A stretch of DNA of 7,237 bases from an uncultured Eubacteriales bacterium (GTDB lineage Bacteria; Bacillota; Clostridia; Oscillospirales; CAG-272). Of the stretch, positions 1 to 5,496 are shown in pieces. The position numbers and the translations under genes are program-made. The stretch is taken from contig CAKSJC010000078.1 of the NCBI GenBank assembly GCA_934462885.1, positions 1 to 7,237 of the forward strand, in the 5' to 3' direction. The first letter of the stretch is position 1. Every line of letters starts with the position of its first letter. The notes under the pieces are model-generated. The model ran no database searches. It saw nothing but the letters and a program-made list of their open reading frames with translations, and was not told the DNA's origin.

Positions 1-80
1 TTTTTATAAAAGTTTTCCCCGAATTCTTTTTTAGAAAGAACGCGGCATATGAAAACTGTAAAACGCACCTGTTTTTATAA

Positions 81-115
81 AAAAATTCCGCCGATTCTTT
101 TTCGGCGGAATTTTT
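81..115. terminator. Bidirectional intrinsic terminator
   Basis: A perfect 14-bp inverted repeat (arms 81-94 and 102-115, core ATTCCGCCGA/TCGGCGGAAT) encloses a 7-nt loop. It is flanked by A-rich sequence on the left and a T-run on the right, so it can terminate transcription from either side. It probably ends a gene lying left of the window and insulates the FRG gene from read-through. No coding sequence is supported in positions 1-80. Confidence 0.85.
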
Positions 116-152
116 TGTAATGAAAACACGCATGGTTGTTTGAGAGTGTGTA

Positions 153-181
153 TTGACTTTTTGGGGAAAATATGTAATAAT
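153..181 (+). promoter_or_regulatory. SigA-type promoter of the FRG-domain gene
   Basis: TTGACT (153-158) is followed 17 bp later by AATAAT (176-181), preceded by TGT, which makes an extended -10. Transcription would begin near 188, giving a UTR of about 26 nt that carries the GGAGG ribosome site at 201-205. Assigned by eye from consensus matches. Confidence 0.6.
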
Positions 182-213
182 TATCATATAAAAATACTTC
201 GGAGGCAAGCCAA

Positions 214-1017
214 ATGATACAAACTGTACAAATCGACACGATAGACAGTGTTCTGCATATTCTCGGCAATCTGGAGAAAATCGAGTCTATCGACCGCTTT
301 CGCAATTCTTTTTTATACCGCGGAATGCCGAACGCCTCATGGAAAATTGTGACGAGTCTCAAGCGCAACTGCAAGAGCAAGCAAAAAGAACTTGAGCCGA
401 TTATTCTTCGAAATTTCACAAAATATGCGGTTATCGACGATCCGCTCATTGAAAAATCCGTGTGGAGACAAATGATAGTAGGAAGGCATCACGGGCTTCC
501 CACGCGGCTTCTCGACTGGTCGCACTCTCCGCTCATCGGGCTTCATTTTGCGACGACTGAGGGAAATTTAAGTATGATCGACAAGCACGACGGTATCTTG
601 TGGCGGATAGATATGGAGGAGCTTCACCGAATTCTTCCCGAGCAATATCAGGCTCCTCTTTTGCGACGCGGGACATTTACGATGTCGATAGAGCTTTTAA
701 GCGAAACTACCATGAGTCTCGAACAGTATGACCGCGATATGGGAAACCGGGCGATGGTCATACTGGAACCGCCGTCAATCGACACGAGGATAATCAATCA
801 ATATTCGTATTTTTCCCTTGTGCCGAGCGATATGGACGATATCGAAAGCTTCCTTGATTCTTACACGAATAAAACGGTTCGTTACGTTATAAACAAAAAT
901 ATAAAATGGCAGGTTCGCGATATGCTTGACCAGCTTAATATAAGCGAACGCATCGTCTATCCCGGTCTTGACGGTCTTACAAAATGGCTCTCACGGCGAT
1001 ATTATGTGAAACAGTGA
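214..1017 (+). CDS. Standalone FRG-domain protein
   Basis: This 267-residue protein consists almost entirely of an FRG domain (PF08867 type), named for a conserved Phe/Tyr-Arg-Gly. The hallmarks are visible: FLYRGMPNASW at residues 33-43, the block HHGLPTRLLDWSHSPLIGLHFA-like from 92 to 113, and a C-terminal IVYPGLDGLTKWL at 247-259. No signal peptide or membrane segment is seen, so it should be cytosolic. The biochemical role of FRG domains is not settled; they occur on bacterial chromosomes, in prophages and in accessory islands. The start is fixed by GGAGG 8 nt upstream of the ATG. The gene has its own promoter, is insulated by a terminator on its left and is convergent with the next gene, so it is monocistronic. 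Family assignment is firm; any defence or toxin role is inference. Confidence 0.88.
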   Translation: MIQTVQIDTIDSVLHILGNLEKIESIDRFRNSFLYRGMPNASWKIVTSLKRNCKSKQKELEPIILRNFTKYAVIDDPLIEKSVWRQMIVGRHHGLPTRLLDWSHSPLIGLHFATTEGNLSMIDKHDGILWRIDMEELHRILPEQYQAPLLRRGTFTMSIELLSETTMSLEQYDRDMGNRAMVILEPPSIDTRIINQYSYFSLVPSDMDDIESFLDSYTNKTVRYVINKNIKWQVRDMLDQLNISERIVYPGLDGLTKWLSRRYYVKQ

Positions 1018-1173
1018 CGCCGATACGGTTATAAGAACGGTTTGTTTGACTGCAAAATAAGAAATAAAAATCACGTTGTGCTTATTTGTTATCCGACAAA
1101 GTGATAAGAGCTTAAATAACGGCTGCTTGCATACAATCTGTCCGTCTGCACCGTCGTTCCGATAAAGTACGGT

Positions 1174-1638
1174 TCAGATTATCAGGCTTTGTACGCCGTA
1201 TGTCAAGATCGTCATTATCAGTCCTGCCGCGATTACTCCGAAAAAAATTGCGGGGATCGCGTTCTTCAGTCTCAAGTTGAACACCGAAGCGATAAGCGCG
1301 CCTGTCCATGCACCGGTTCCGGGAAGAGGGATCGCTACAAGAACAAACAGTCCGAAAGTTTCGTATTTTACAAGAACATCTTTCTTTGAAACTGCTTTTT
1401 TTTCAAGTTTATCCGCTATTTTTCTCATCAGCTCGCTTTTTCCTTTCATCCATACGAGTATCTTACGCATGAACAAAATTATAAAAGGAACCGGGATCAT
1501 GTTTCCTATAATGCTCACGAGAAGAACGGGAAGCACAGGAAGCCCTGCCGCTACTCCGTAGGGAACGGCGAATCTAAGTTCCAAAACGGGGAGCATAGAT
1601 ATACCAAGCACACAAAGATATTTGAGTAAAATGTCCAT
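1174..1638 (-). CDS. Small multi-drug export family membrane protein (COG2426/PF06695)
   Basis: This is a 154-residue integral membrane protein with four hydrophobic stretches (roughly residues 4-33, 34-62, 94-120 and 126-150). A basic, Lys-rich cytosolic loop lies between the second and third (64-91). Recognisable family motifs are ELRFAVPYG (20-28), GNMIPVPFI (45-53) and IPLPGTGAWTGALIA (103-117). The Pro/Gly-rich re-entrant-like PLPGTGAW segment recalls DedA-type proteins. The family is named for putative small-multidrug export, but substrate and activity are not established. Length is typical. The start has a modest site, AGGATGG, 5 nt upstream. It lies downstream of the peptidyl-prolyl isomerase gene on the same strand, separated by a strong hairpin, so co-transcription is doubtful. 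A TATAAT at 1711-1716 (minus strand) could give it its own promoter, but no good -35 is visible. Confidence 0.85.
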   Translation of the reverse strand: MDILLKYLCVLGISMLPVLELRFAVPYGVAAGLPVLPVLLVSIIGNMIPVPFIILFMRKILVWMKGKSELMRKIADKLEKKAVSKKDVLVKYETFGLFVLVAIPLPGTGAWTGALIASVFNLRLKNAIPAIFFGVIAAGLIMTILTYGVQSLII

Positions 1639-1667
1639 TAATCCATCCTGATATTATGTTTCCGTTG

Positions 1668-1707
1668 AACAAGGGGGCAGGGATATATTTGTCCCTACCC
1701 CCTTGTT
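1668..1707 (-). terminator. Strong GC-rich hairpin, probable terminator or palindromic intergenic repeat
   Basis: Arms 1668-1685 and 1690-1707 pair over about 16 bp including five consecutive G-C pairs, with one G-U on the minus-strand RNA and a 4-nt loop. It lies 26 bp past the stop of the isomerase gene and is probably its terminator. The U-rich tail on the minus side is poor (UUGUU, then CAACGG). The plus side ends in the better TTGTTTTAATT, although no plus-strand gene points here. It could instead be a copy of a dispersed palindromic repeat, or a 5' hairpin of a transcript starting from the TATAAT at 1711-1716. Confidence 0.6.
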
Positions 1708-1733
1708 TTAATTATACCTGAAATTTTCTCTGA

Positions 1734-3269
1734 TTATGCGTCTATGCTGTTTATAGTCTTGTCATTGAAAGTAACGTTTGCGCCGTACTTTTCAGTCATT
1801 GCAGTGTAGTCTGCTTTCTCAAGAGCCGCTTCGGCGCTTGTTTCCCATGCAGTACCGTCGCTTTCGCCGAGGTACTGTATGATATGCCATCCGTAAGAAG
1901 ATTTAACTACCGCGCTGTCTCCTGTTTTGCGGTCAGAGTCGAAGAGCCAATCGTTGAATTCGGTTACCATCTGACCTTTTGATACGTTCTCATAGAGTCC
2001 GCCGTTTTCCTTTGAACCTGTGTCGTCTGAATATTCGTTTACAAGTTCGTTGAACTTTTCATCCGAGAATCCGGAGCTTTCCCATTCTGCATATACTTCG
2101 TCAGCTTTTGTGCTGTCTTCATATGTGTTGGAGGAGAAGAGGATATGACGAACATTGCGGTTGGGTGTTTCGTCGCGGTAAGCTGTCTTTGTTATGCAGT
2201 ATACGGTAAAGGAGGTGTCGCCGTCCTTTACGGGCATCACGATGTCGCCTGCGTTTGCAGCCGATACTTCTTCCGGCAGTGAGGAAGAAAGAACATGTTC
2301 TTTGTAATATCCTTCAACCTGAGCTTCAACGGCAGCGGCGTCTGCAGCTGCGTCATAATCTTCATCATCGCTGTGGTCGTGCTTTGATTCGATATATTCA
2401 GCGATAAGAGTCTTAAATTCTTCTTCGCTTGAAGCGGCTGCTAAGGATTCTGCGACTTCTTTAGCTTTTGCGGAAGCTTCGGCGCTGTCTCCGACAGCGT
2501 TTCCGTCAGCGTCTTTTTCCATAAAGTCGTTTGCGGATACGGTATAAGAGATATAGTCGATTCCGTCAAAGCTGTCTTTGTTTTCTTCATAGTATGCTTC
2601 GAGTTCGTCGGCTGTGTAAGAAAGCTTACCCGTAAAATCGTTAGAATATTTCGTAGCGAGGGTTATAAGTTCAAGGCATTTTCTGACGTCTTTCTCGTTT
2701 ACGGGACTTCCGACGGAAGCTGTCAGGAACTGCTTGAGCGAATATCCGTGTTCTGCGGCTGCGTCTTCATATGACTTCATCGTTTCATCGATGGAAGCTT
2801 TGTCGTCGTCGTCGAGTTCCATGCCGTTAGCTTTAGCGGCTTCGCAAAGAGAAAGGATCTCTTTGAGCTGAGTTTTTGCGCTGTTGGCGAAGAAATCAAA
2901 CCAAGTTCCGCCTTCATCTCCGAGGAGAGAGCAATTCTGGGATTTCAGAGATTTTGTTGTGTCAACGCCGAGATAAGAGAGATAAGAATAATAATTCTGA
3001 TATCCGGTGCTGAAGAAATACGCCATCATATTTCCGTCAACCTTGTAGTTTTCACTTTCGGCAGCGGTTTTTGTTCTGAGGAGATTGCCGCTTTCATACA
3101 TTGCGTTCCACGCAACGAGTCCTATAACAAGTACAGCCGCGATGATAACGCATACCGTTATGATAATGGATTTTTTCTTAGCTTTCTTTTTTTTCGCGTC
3201 GTTTTCTCTTTTTTTGGCTGCCTTTGCCTCAAGAAGAGCGTCTTTGTCAGTCTTTTTTTCGTTTCCCAT
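1734..3269 (-). CDS. Membrane-anchored parvulin-type peptidyl-prolyl cis-trans isomerase
   Basis: This SurA/PrsA-like foldase has 511 residues. A highly charged Lys/Ala-rich cytosolic head (1-33) precedes one membrane segment (about 34-55); there is no lipobox cysteine, so it is a signal-anchored protein and not a PrsA lipoprotein. A helical SurA_N-like region (about 70-215) follows. Then comes a parvulin-like segment without the Gly-Gly signature (about 234-365), and a canonical parvulin domain (about 370-470) with VRHILF (373-378), ENGGLYE (421-427) and SYGWHII (458-464). A His/Asp cluster, KHDHSDDED, sits at 296-304. The expected role is catalysing prolyl isomerisation and folding of exported proteins on the outer face of the membrane. 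An ATG at 3290 would give 518 residues, but its own codons contain the AGGAG ribosome site, so the ATG at 3269 is preferred. Confidence 0.88.
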   Translation of the reverse strand: MGNEKKTDKDALLEAKAAKKRENDAKKKKAKKKSIIITVCVIIAAVLVIGLVAWNAMYESGNLLRTKTAAESENYKVDGNMMAYFFSTGYQNYYSYLSYLGVDTTKSLKSQNCSLLGDEGGTWFDFFANSAKTQLKEILSLCEAAKANGMELDDDDKASIDETMKSYEDAAAEHGYSLKQFLTASVGSPVNEKDVRKCLELITLATKYSNDFTGKLSYTADELEAYYEENKDSFDGIDYISYTVSANDFMEKDADGNAVGDSAEASAKAKEVAESLAAASSEEEFKTLIAEYIESKHDHSDDEDYDAAADAAAVEAQVEGYYKEHVLSSSLPEEVSAANAGDIVMPVKDGDTSFTVYCITKTAYRDETPNRNVRHILFSSNTYEDSTKADEVYAEWESSGFSDEKFNELVNEYSDDTGSKENGGLYENVSKGQMVTEFNDWLFDSDRKTGDSAVVKSSYGWHIIQYLGESDGTAWETSAEAALEKADYTAMTEKYGANVTFNDKTINSIDA

Positions 3270-3306
3270 GGGATAAAAGACTCCTTTCAATCGATCATAT
3301 TGTTAT

Positions 3307-3343
3307 TTGATACTTTTTGACCAAAAAGAGGGCGCAGTATCAA
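3307..3343 (-). promoter_or_regulatory. Hairpin in the isomerase-gene 5' UTR
   Basis: TTGATACT and AGTATCAA form a perfect 8-bp inverted repeat (3307-3314 and 3336-3343). An inner TTTTT/AAAAA pairing around GGUC lies inside it, leaving a bulge of about 8 nt. The element starts within about 5 nt of the predicted transcription start, so it would form at the 5' end of the mRNA. It could be a stabilising 5' hairpin or a DNA operator. Confidence 0.45.
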
Positions 3344-3354
3344 GTTACTTTTTC

Positions 3355-3383
3355 ATTATATCACATTTTTTCTTCCATTTCAA
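3355..3383 (-). promoter_or_regulatory. Near-consensus promoter of the isomerase gene
   Basis: On the minus strand TTGAAA (3383-3378) is followed by a 17-bp spacer and TATAAT (3360-3355), with TGA just before it giving an extended -10. Transcription should start near 3348, leaving a UTR of about 79 nt. Confidence 0.8.
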
Positions 3384-3438
3384 TTATTATTTATATTTTT
3401 TGGCTAAAGTATGCAAGTATTCAGATTTACGTCACAAA

Positions 3439-3462
3439 GTTTAACTTTGAATAAAGTTAAAC
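3439..3462. promoter_or_regulatory. 24-bp perfect dyad between divergent promoters
   Basis: GTTTAACTTT (3439-3448) and AAAGTTAAAC (3453-3462) are exact inverted copies around GAAT. The dyad lies between the isomerase promoter (minus) and the tRNA-Arg promoter (plus), with its right edge 33 bp before the tRNA -35. No T-run follows on the plus side and only TTTG on the minus side, so it fits an operator better than a terminator. The binding protein is unknown. Confidence 0.4.
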
Positions 3463-3495
3463 AAACAAAAAAATAAAAAACCGATAAAATAACTC

Positions 3496-3524
3496 TTGAC
3501 AAAACCGGATGATTGTGGTAGTAT
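3496..3524 (+). promoter_or_regulatory. tRNA-Arg promoter
   Basis: A perfect TTGACA (3496-3501), a 17-bp spacer and TAGTAT (3519-3524) with an extended TGG before it. Transcription would begin about a dozen bases before the tRNA, leaving a short 5' leader for RNase P. Confidence 0.8.
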
Positions 3525-3542
3525 ATATGAGCACATTAAAAT

Positions 3543-3615
3543 GCGCCCTTAGCTCAGCGGATAGAGTGCCCGGCTACGAACCGGTAGGTCGTAGGTTCGA
3601 ATCCTATAGGGCGCG
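3543..3615 (+). tRNA. tRNA-Arg (anticodon ACG)
   Basis: A complete 73-nt cloverleaf. The acceptor stem is GCGCCCT/AGGGCGC with discriminator G. The D arm is GCTC/GAGT with an 8-nt loop. The anticodon loop CTACGAA has ACG at 3576-3578, and the T arm is GTAGG/CCTAT around TTCGAAT. A34 would be edited to inosine by TadA so that CGU, CGC and CGA are read. The anticodon stem has one C-U mismatch at the 27-43 pair, and the T stem closes with a G-U. The 3' CCA is not encoded and must be added by the CCA-adding enzyme. It is a single-gene unit with its own promoter and terminator. Confidence 0.97.
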
Positions 3616-3620
3616 GAAAC

Positions 3621-3657
3621 AAAAAGTCATCCTGATGGATGACTTTTTGTTTTTTAC
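3621..3657 (+). terminator. tRNA-Arg terminator
   Basis: A perfect 13-bp stem (3621-3633 and 3638-3650, core AGTCATCC/GGATGACT) with a TGAT loop is followed by an uninterrupted T-run. It starts 5 nt after the tRNA. Confidence 0.92.
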
Positions 3658-3700
3658 ACAATATAAATACGTTAAAGCCGCGCAGAATTCAAGTGCACGC

Positions 3701-3740
3701 AGATAAAAAAGATACTTCATTTGAAGTATCTCTTTTATCT
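3701..3740 (-). terminator. mgtE terminator
   Basis: Arms 3701-3719 and 3722-3740 are inverted copies (core GATACTTCA/TGAAGTATC) with one mismatch. Read on the minus strand the hairpin runs into TTTTTTAT, so it terminates mgtE about 57 bp past its stop. It lies back to back with the tRNA terminator. Confidence 0.8.
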
Positions 3741-3796
3741 AAGCCGTACTTTTCCGGTTTAACTTATTTCAGCGCTGCGAAAGAGCCGTGTTTCTT

Positions 3797-5194
3797 TCAC
3801 GCGAACTGAAGAATGTTTATTAAAAGGAACCATGCCAAACCGTAGTATATGCATACCGCAACGAGATCGTTTATGGTGGTGATCAGCGGACCCGAAGCGA
3901 CGGCGGGGTCAATTCCGAGTTTTTTGAATATGATGGGAACGCCGGTTCCCGTAAGGCTTGACACGGTCATGGCGACGGTGAGCGAGATTCCGACGCAGGC
4001 GGAAACCGAGAAAGCGAATGATAACTCGGTTGACTTGAACAGAAAGATATAAAGCCCCGTGAGCAGAAAAGAAAATGCGCCGAGTATCAGACCGTTTGTA
4101 AATCCGATTCGTGTTTCCCTGAAGATCAGCGCGGCTTTTTCGCGTGCGGTGAGATCCCGTCCGGTTATCTCAAGAATCGTGACCGCAAGGGACTGCGTTC
4201 CGACGTTTCCCGCCATGTCAAGAATCAAGGACTGAAAAGCGACCACGAGCGCGAGTTGCTGTACGACTTCCTCAAAAAGTCCCACAACGGACGAGACTCC
4301 GAGACCAAGAAAGAGAAGTACAATAAGCCACGGGAGACGTTTTTTTATACTTGATTTCAGAGGTTCGTTTGCTTCCTCTTCTCCGGAAAGACCTGCGAGC
4401 TTTGCGTAATCGTCCTCAAATTCTTCGTCGGAAGCTTCGATCAGTGATTGAGCGGTAACGCTTCCGAGAAGCTTGCCGTTTAGCCTTGAAATAACGGGTA
4501 TTGAATCCTCTGAGTAAGATTTAACGGTTTCTATGTTTTCCGATATCGATTCGTCGTCATAAACGAACGGGTATGACGTTACGGTTATTGAGTCAAGAGC
4601 GGTTCCGTCACGTGCGCGGATCAAATCGGGAAGTTCAATCGCTCCGCAGAACACACCGTTTTTCTCAGTAACGTAAATTGTAGATATATTATCGTTGTCA
4701 GCGGCTTCCTCAATAAGGGTACGCATAGCTTTTTTTACGGAGAAAGTTTTTTCAACCGAGATGTAGTTCGTTGTCATGATACTTCCGAATACGTCGTCGT
4801 CATACGAAGCGATGAGAGAAATGTCGTCTTTTCTCTCCGGCTCAATAAGCCGGAGAAGTTCTTTTCTTTTTTCGTCTTCAAGATTCGAAAGAACATCGAG
4901 CGCATCGTCAGCGTCCATTTCTTCAATGATATCGGCAGCTTTTGCCGAATCAAGCTCTTCGATGTAGACGCCAACGTCGTCAAGATAGGAAAATACATCG
5001 GAAAGCTCATCTTCTTCGAGAAGAGAATAGAGCATTTTTCTCTCGTCGGGTGTGATCAGCGGGAGCATCTCGGCGATATCCTTGCTGTGAAAATCCCCAA
5101 GAAGCGCCTTTATCTCGGATAGGGATTTCCCGCTTCTGATAACGGCGATTATGTTTTCCGGAGATACGTGGTAGCTGCTGCGAATGTTGTTCAT
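3797..5194 (-). CDS. mgtE: MgtE magnesium transporter/channel
   Basis: This 465-residue protein has the full MgtE layout. An acidic helical MgtE_N domain (about 18-125) is followed by two CBS domains (about 130-190 and 198-255), an acidic connecting region (255-280), and a membrane domain of five helices (about 287-465). The pore region is well kept: DMAGNVGTQSLAV (326-338) and the last helix ASGPLITTINDLVAV (433-447). Asp443 is the likely counterpart of the pore Asp that binds Mg2+ in the Thermus protein. In the family, the N and CBS domains bind cytosolic Mg2+ and close the channel when Mg2+ is plentiful; the many Asp/Glu here are consistent with that. The start is firm: AGGAGG lies 8 nt upstream. 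The gene is monocistronic with a very strong promoter and a long structured leader that hides this ribosome site. Confidence 0.95.
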   Translation of the reverse strand: MNNIRSSYHVSPENIIAVIRSGKSLSEIKALLGDFHSKDIAEMLPLITPDERKMLYSLLEEDELSDVFSYLDDVGVYIEELDSAKAADIIEEMDADDALDVLSNLEDEKRKELLRLIEPERKDDISLIASYDDDVFGSIMTTNYISVEKTFSVKKAMRTLIEEAADNDNISTIYVTEKNGVFCGAIELPDLIRARDGTALDSITVTSYPFVYDDESISENIETVKSYSEDSIPVISRLNGKLLGSVTAQSLIEASDEEFEDDYAKLAGLSGEEEANEPLKSSIKKRLPWLIVLLFLGLGVSSVVGLFEEVVQQLALVVAFQSLILDMAGNVGTQSLAVTILEITGRDLTAREKAALIFRETRIGFTNGLILGAFSFLLTGLYIFLFKSTELSFAFSVSACVGISLTVAMTVSSLTGTGVPIIFKKLGIDPAVASGPLITTINDLVAVCIYYGLAWFLLINILQFA

Positions 5195-5200
5195 AAAAAA

Positions 5201-5228
5201 GACCTCCTGTCATGCGTTACAGGCGGTC
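5201..5228 (-). promoter_or_regulatory. mgtE: Hairpin sequestering the mgtE Shine-Dalgarno site
   Basis: GACCGCCTGT (5228-5219) pairs with ACAGGAGGTC (5210-5201) over 10 positions with a single G-A mismatch and an 8-nt loop. The AGGAGG used by mgtE (5208-5203) lies wholly within the 3' arm, so the folded form should block translation initiation. Confidence 0.65.
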
Positions 5229-5246
5229 ATACATATGCGGAAACAG

Positions 5247-5277
5247 CGCTGCCTTTCTTATTGGATCAAAGGCAGCG
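5247..5277 (-). promoter_or_regulatory. Leader hairpin overlapping the uORF stop codon
   Basis: CGCTGCCTTT (5277-5268) and AAAGGCAGCG (5256-5247) form a perfect 10-bp stem with an 11-nt loop. The uORF stop TGA begins on the last stem base, so a ribosome finishing the uORF must melt the whole 5' arm. No U-run follows, so it is not a terminator. Confidence 0.6.
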
Positions 5278-5352
5278 GATGAGAGATTTAATCGAACGCC
5301 CGACGCGATTATTAAAGTTGTATGTATTTCGGGGATTATTGTCTGCGTCCAT
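5266..5352 (-). CDS. Candidate 28-residue leader peptide upstream of mgtE
   Basis: A short ORF starting MDADNNPRN and ending RSIKSLIRCL lies within the mgtE leader. The preferred ATG (5352) has GGGAGG 7 nt upstream, an excellent ribosome site. An in-frame ATG 15 nt earlier would add MGGDA but sits only 1 nt from its nearest AGGAG. The first half is rich in Asp and Asn with one Pro; the second half is basic and then hydrophobic. It ends 71 nt before mgtE, inside a stable hairpin. No homologue is recognised. Its position before a Mg2+ transporter gene suggests a sensing uORF whose translation controls refolding of the ribosome-site hairpin. It may also be a chance ORF; conservation would decide. 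Confidence 0.45.
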   Translation of the reverse strand: MDADNNPRNTYNFNNRVGRSIKSLIRCL

Positions 5353-5401
5353 GGCGTCGCCTCCCATTCTCCTTTTCAGAGCGATTTTATTTATCAGGTG
5401 A

Positions 5402-5430
5402 ATTATAACATATAAAGAATATTTTGTCAA
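5402..5430 (-). promoter_or_regulatory. mgtE: Perfect-consensus mgtE promoter
   Basis: On the minus strand TTGACA (5430-5425), a 17-bp spacer and TATAAT (5407-5402), preceded by TGT as an extended -10. All twelve consensus bases match, so basal transcription should be very strong. This points to control after initiation or by a bound regulator. An operator-like dyad begins 2 bp beyond the -35. Confidence 0.88.
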
Positions 5431-5432
5431 CA

Positions 5433-5449
5433 TATACTGCGGCAGTATA
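5433..5449. promoter_or_regulatory. Operator-like dyad 1 next to the mgtE -35
   Basis: TATACTGC and GCAGTATA are perfect 8-bp inverted halves around a central G. Its core matches dyad 2 (5492-5506) as ATACTGY-N-RCAGTAT. It is centred about 46 bp upstream of the predicted mgtE start and about 62 bp upstream of the plus-strand start near 5503. Confidence 0.55.
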
Positions 5450-5467
5450 CAAGGTTTTATCAGCGCA

Positions 5468-5496
5468 TTGAAAATCTAAAGCGCACGTGGTATACT
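5468..5496 (+). promoter_or_regulatory. Plus-strand promoter upstream of the ABC operon
   Basis: TTGAAA (5468-5473), a 17-bp spacer and TATACT (5491-5496) with an extended TGG before it. Dyad 2 overlaps five of the six -10 bases and the expected start near 5503, so a bound protein would block it. No clear gene lies directly downstream. The nearest is the ABC ATPase at 5786, which would have a leader of about 283 nt. Confidence 0.6.

Larger units (their letters stand above)
5195..5395 (-). promoter_or_regulatory. mgtE mRNA leader with uORF and two hairpins
   Basis: The 200-nt untranslated leader runs from the predicted start near 5395 to the mgtE ATG. In mRNA order it contains a ribosome site GGGAGG (5365-5360), a 28-codon uORF (5352-5266), a perfect hairpin at the uORF stop (5277-5247) and a stem that sequesters the mgtE ribosome site (5228-5201). 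A 5-bp match between AGGCG in the uORF ribosome-site region and CGCCT in the sequestering arm could offer an alternative pairing. I do not recognise the conserved M-box (ykoK) core often found before Firmicute mgtE genes. No intrinsic terminator with a U-run is seen, so control would be on translation rather than transcription termination. Confidence 0.6.

Noticed and set aside
1018..1173. Terminator between the convergent FRG and COG2426 genes
   Set aside because: Only weak AT pairings are seen (AAATAAG 1055-1061 with CTTATTT 1081-1087, 19-nt loop; TTATC/GATAA nearby). None is convincing for either strand.
1112..1389. Arg- and Lys-rich ORFs overlapping the COG2426 gene on both strands
   Set aside because: Low-complexity antisense or shifted-frame shadows of a gene with clear family motifs.
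5195..5395. M-box (ykoK) or other known riboswitch before mgtE
   Set aside because: I could not find the conserved M-box core or a terminator with U-run, nor yybP-ykoY or ydaO signatures. Covariance-model searching was not possible, so this is a by-eye rejection.
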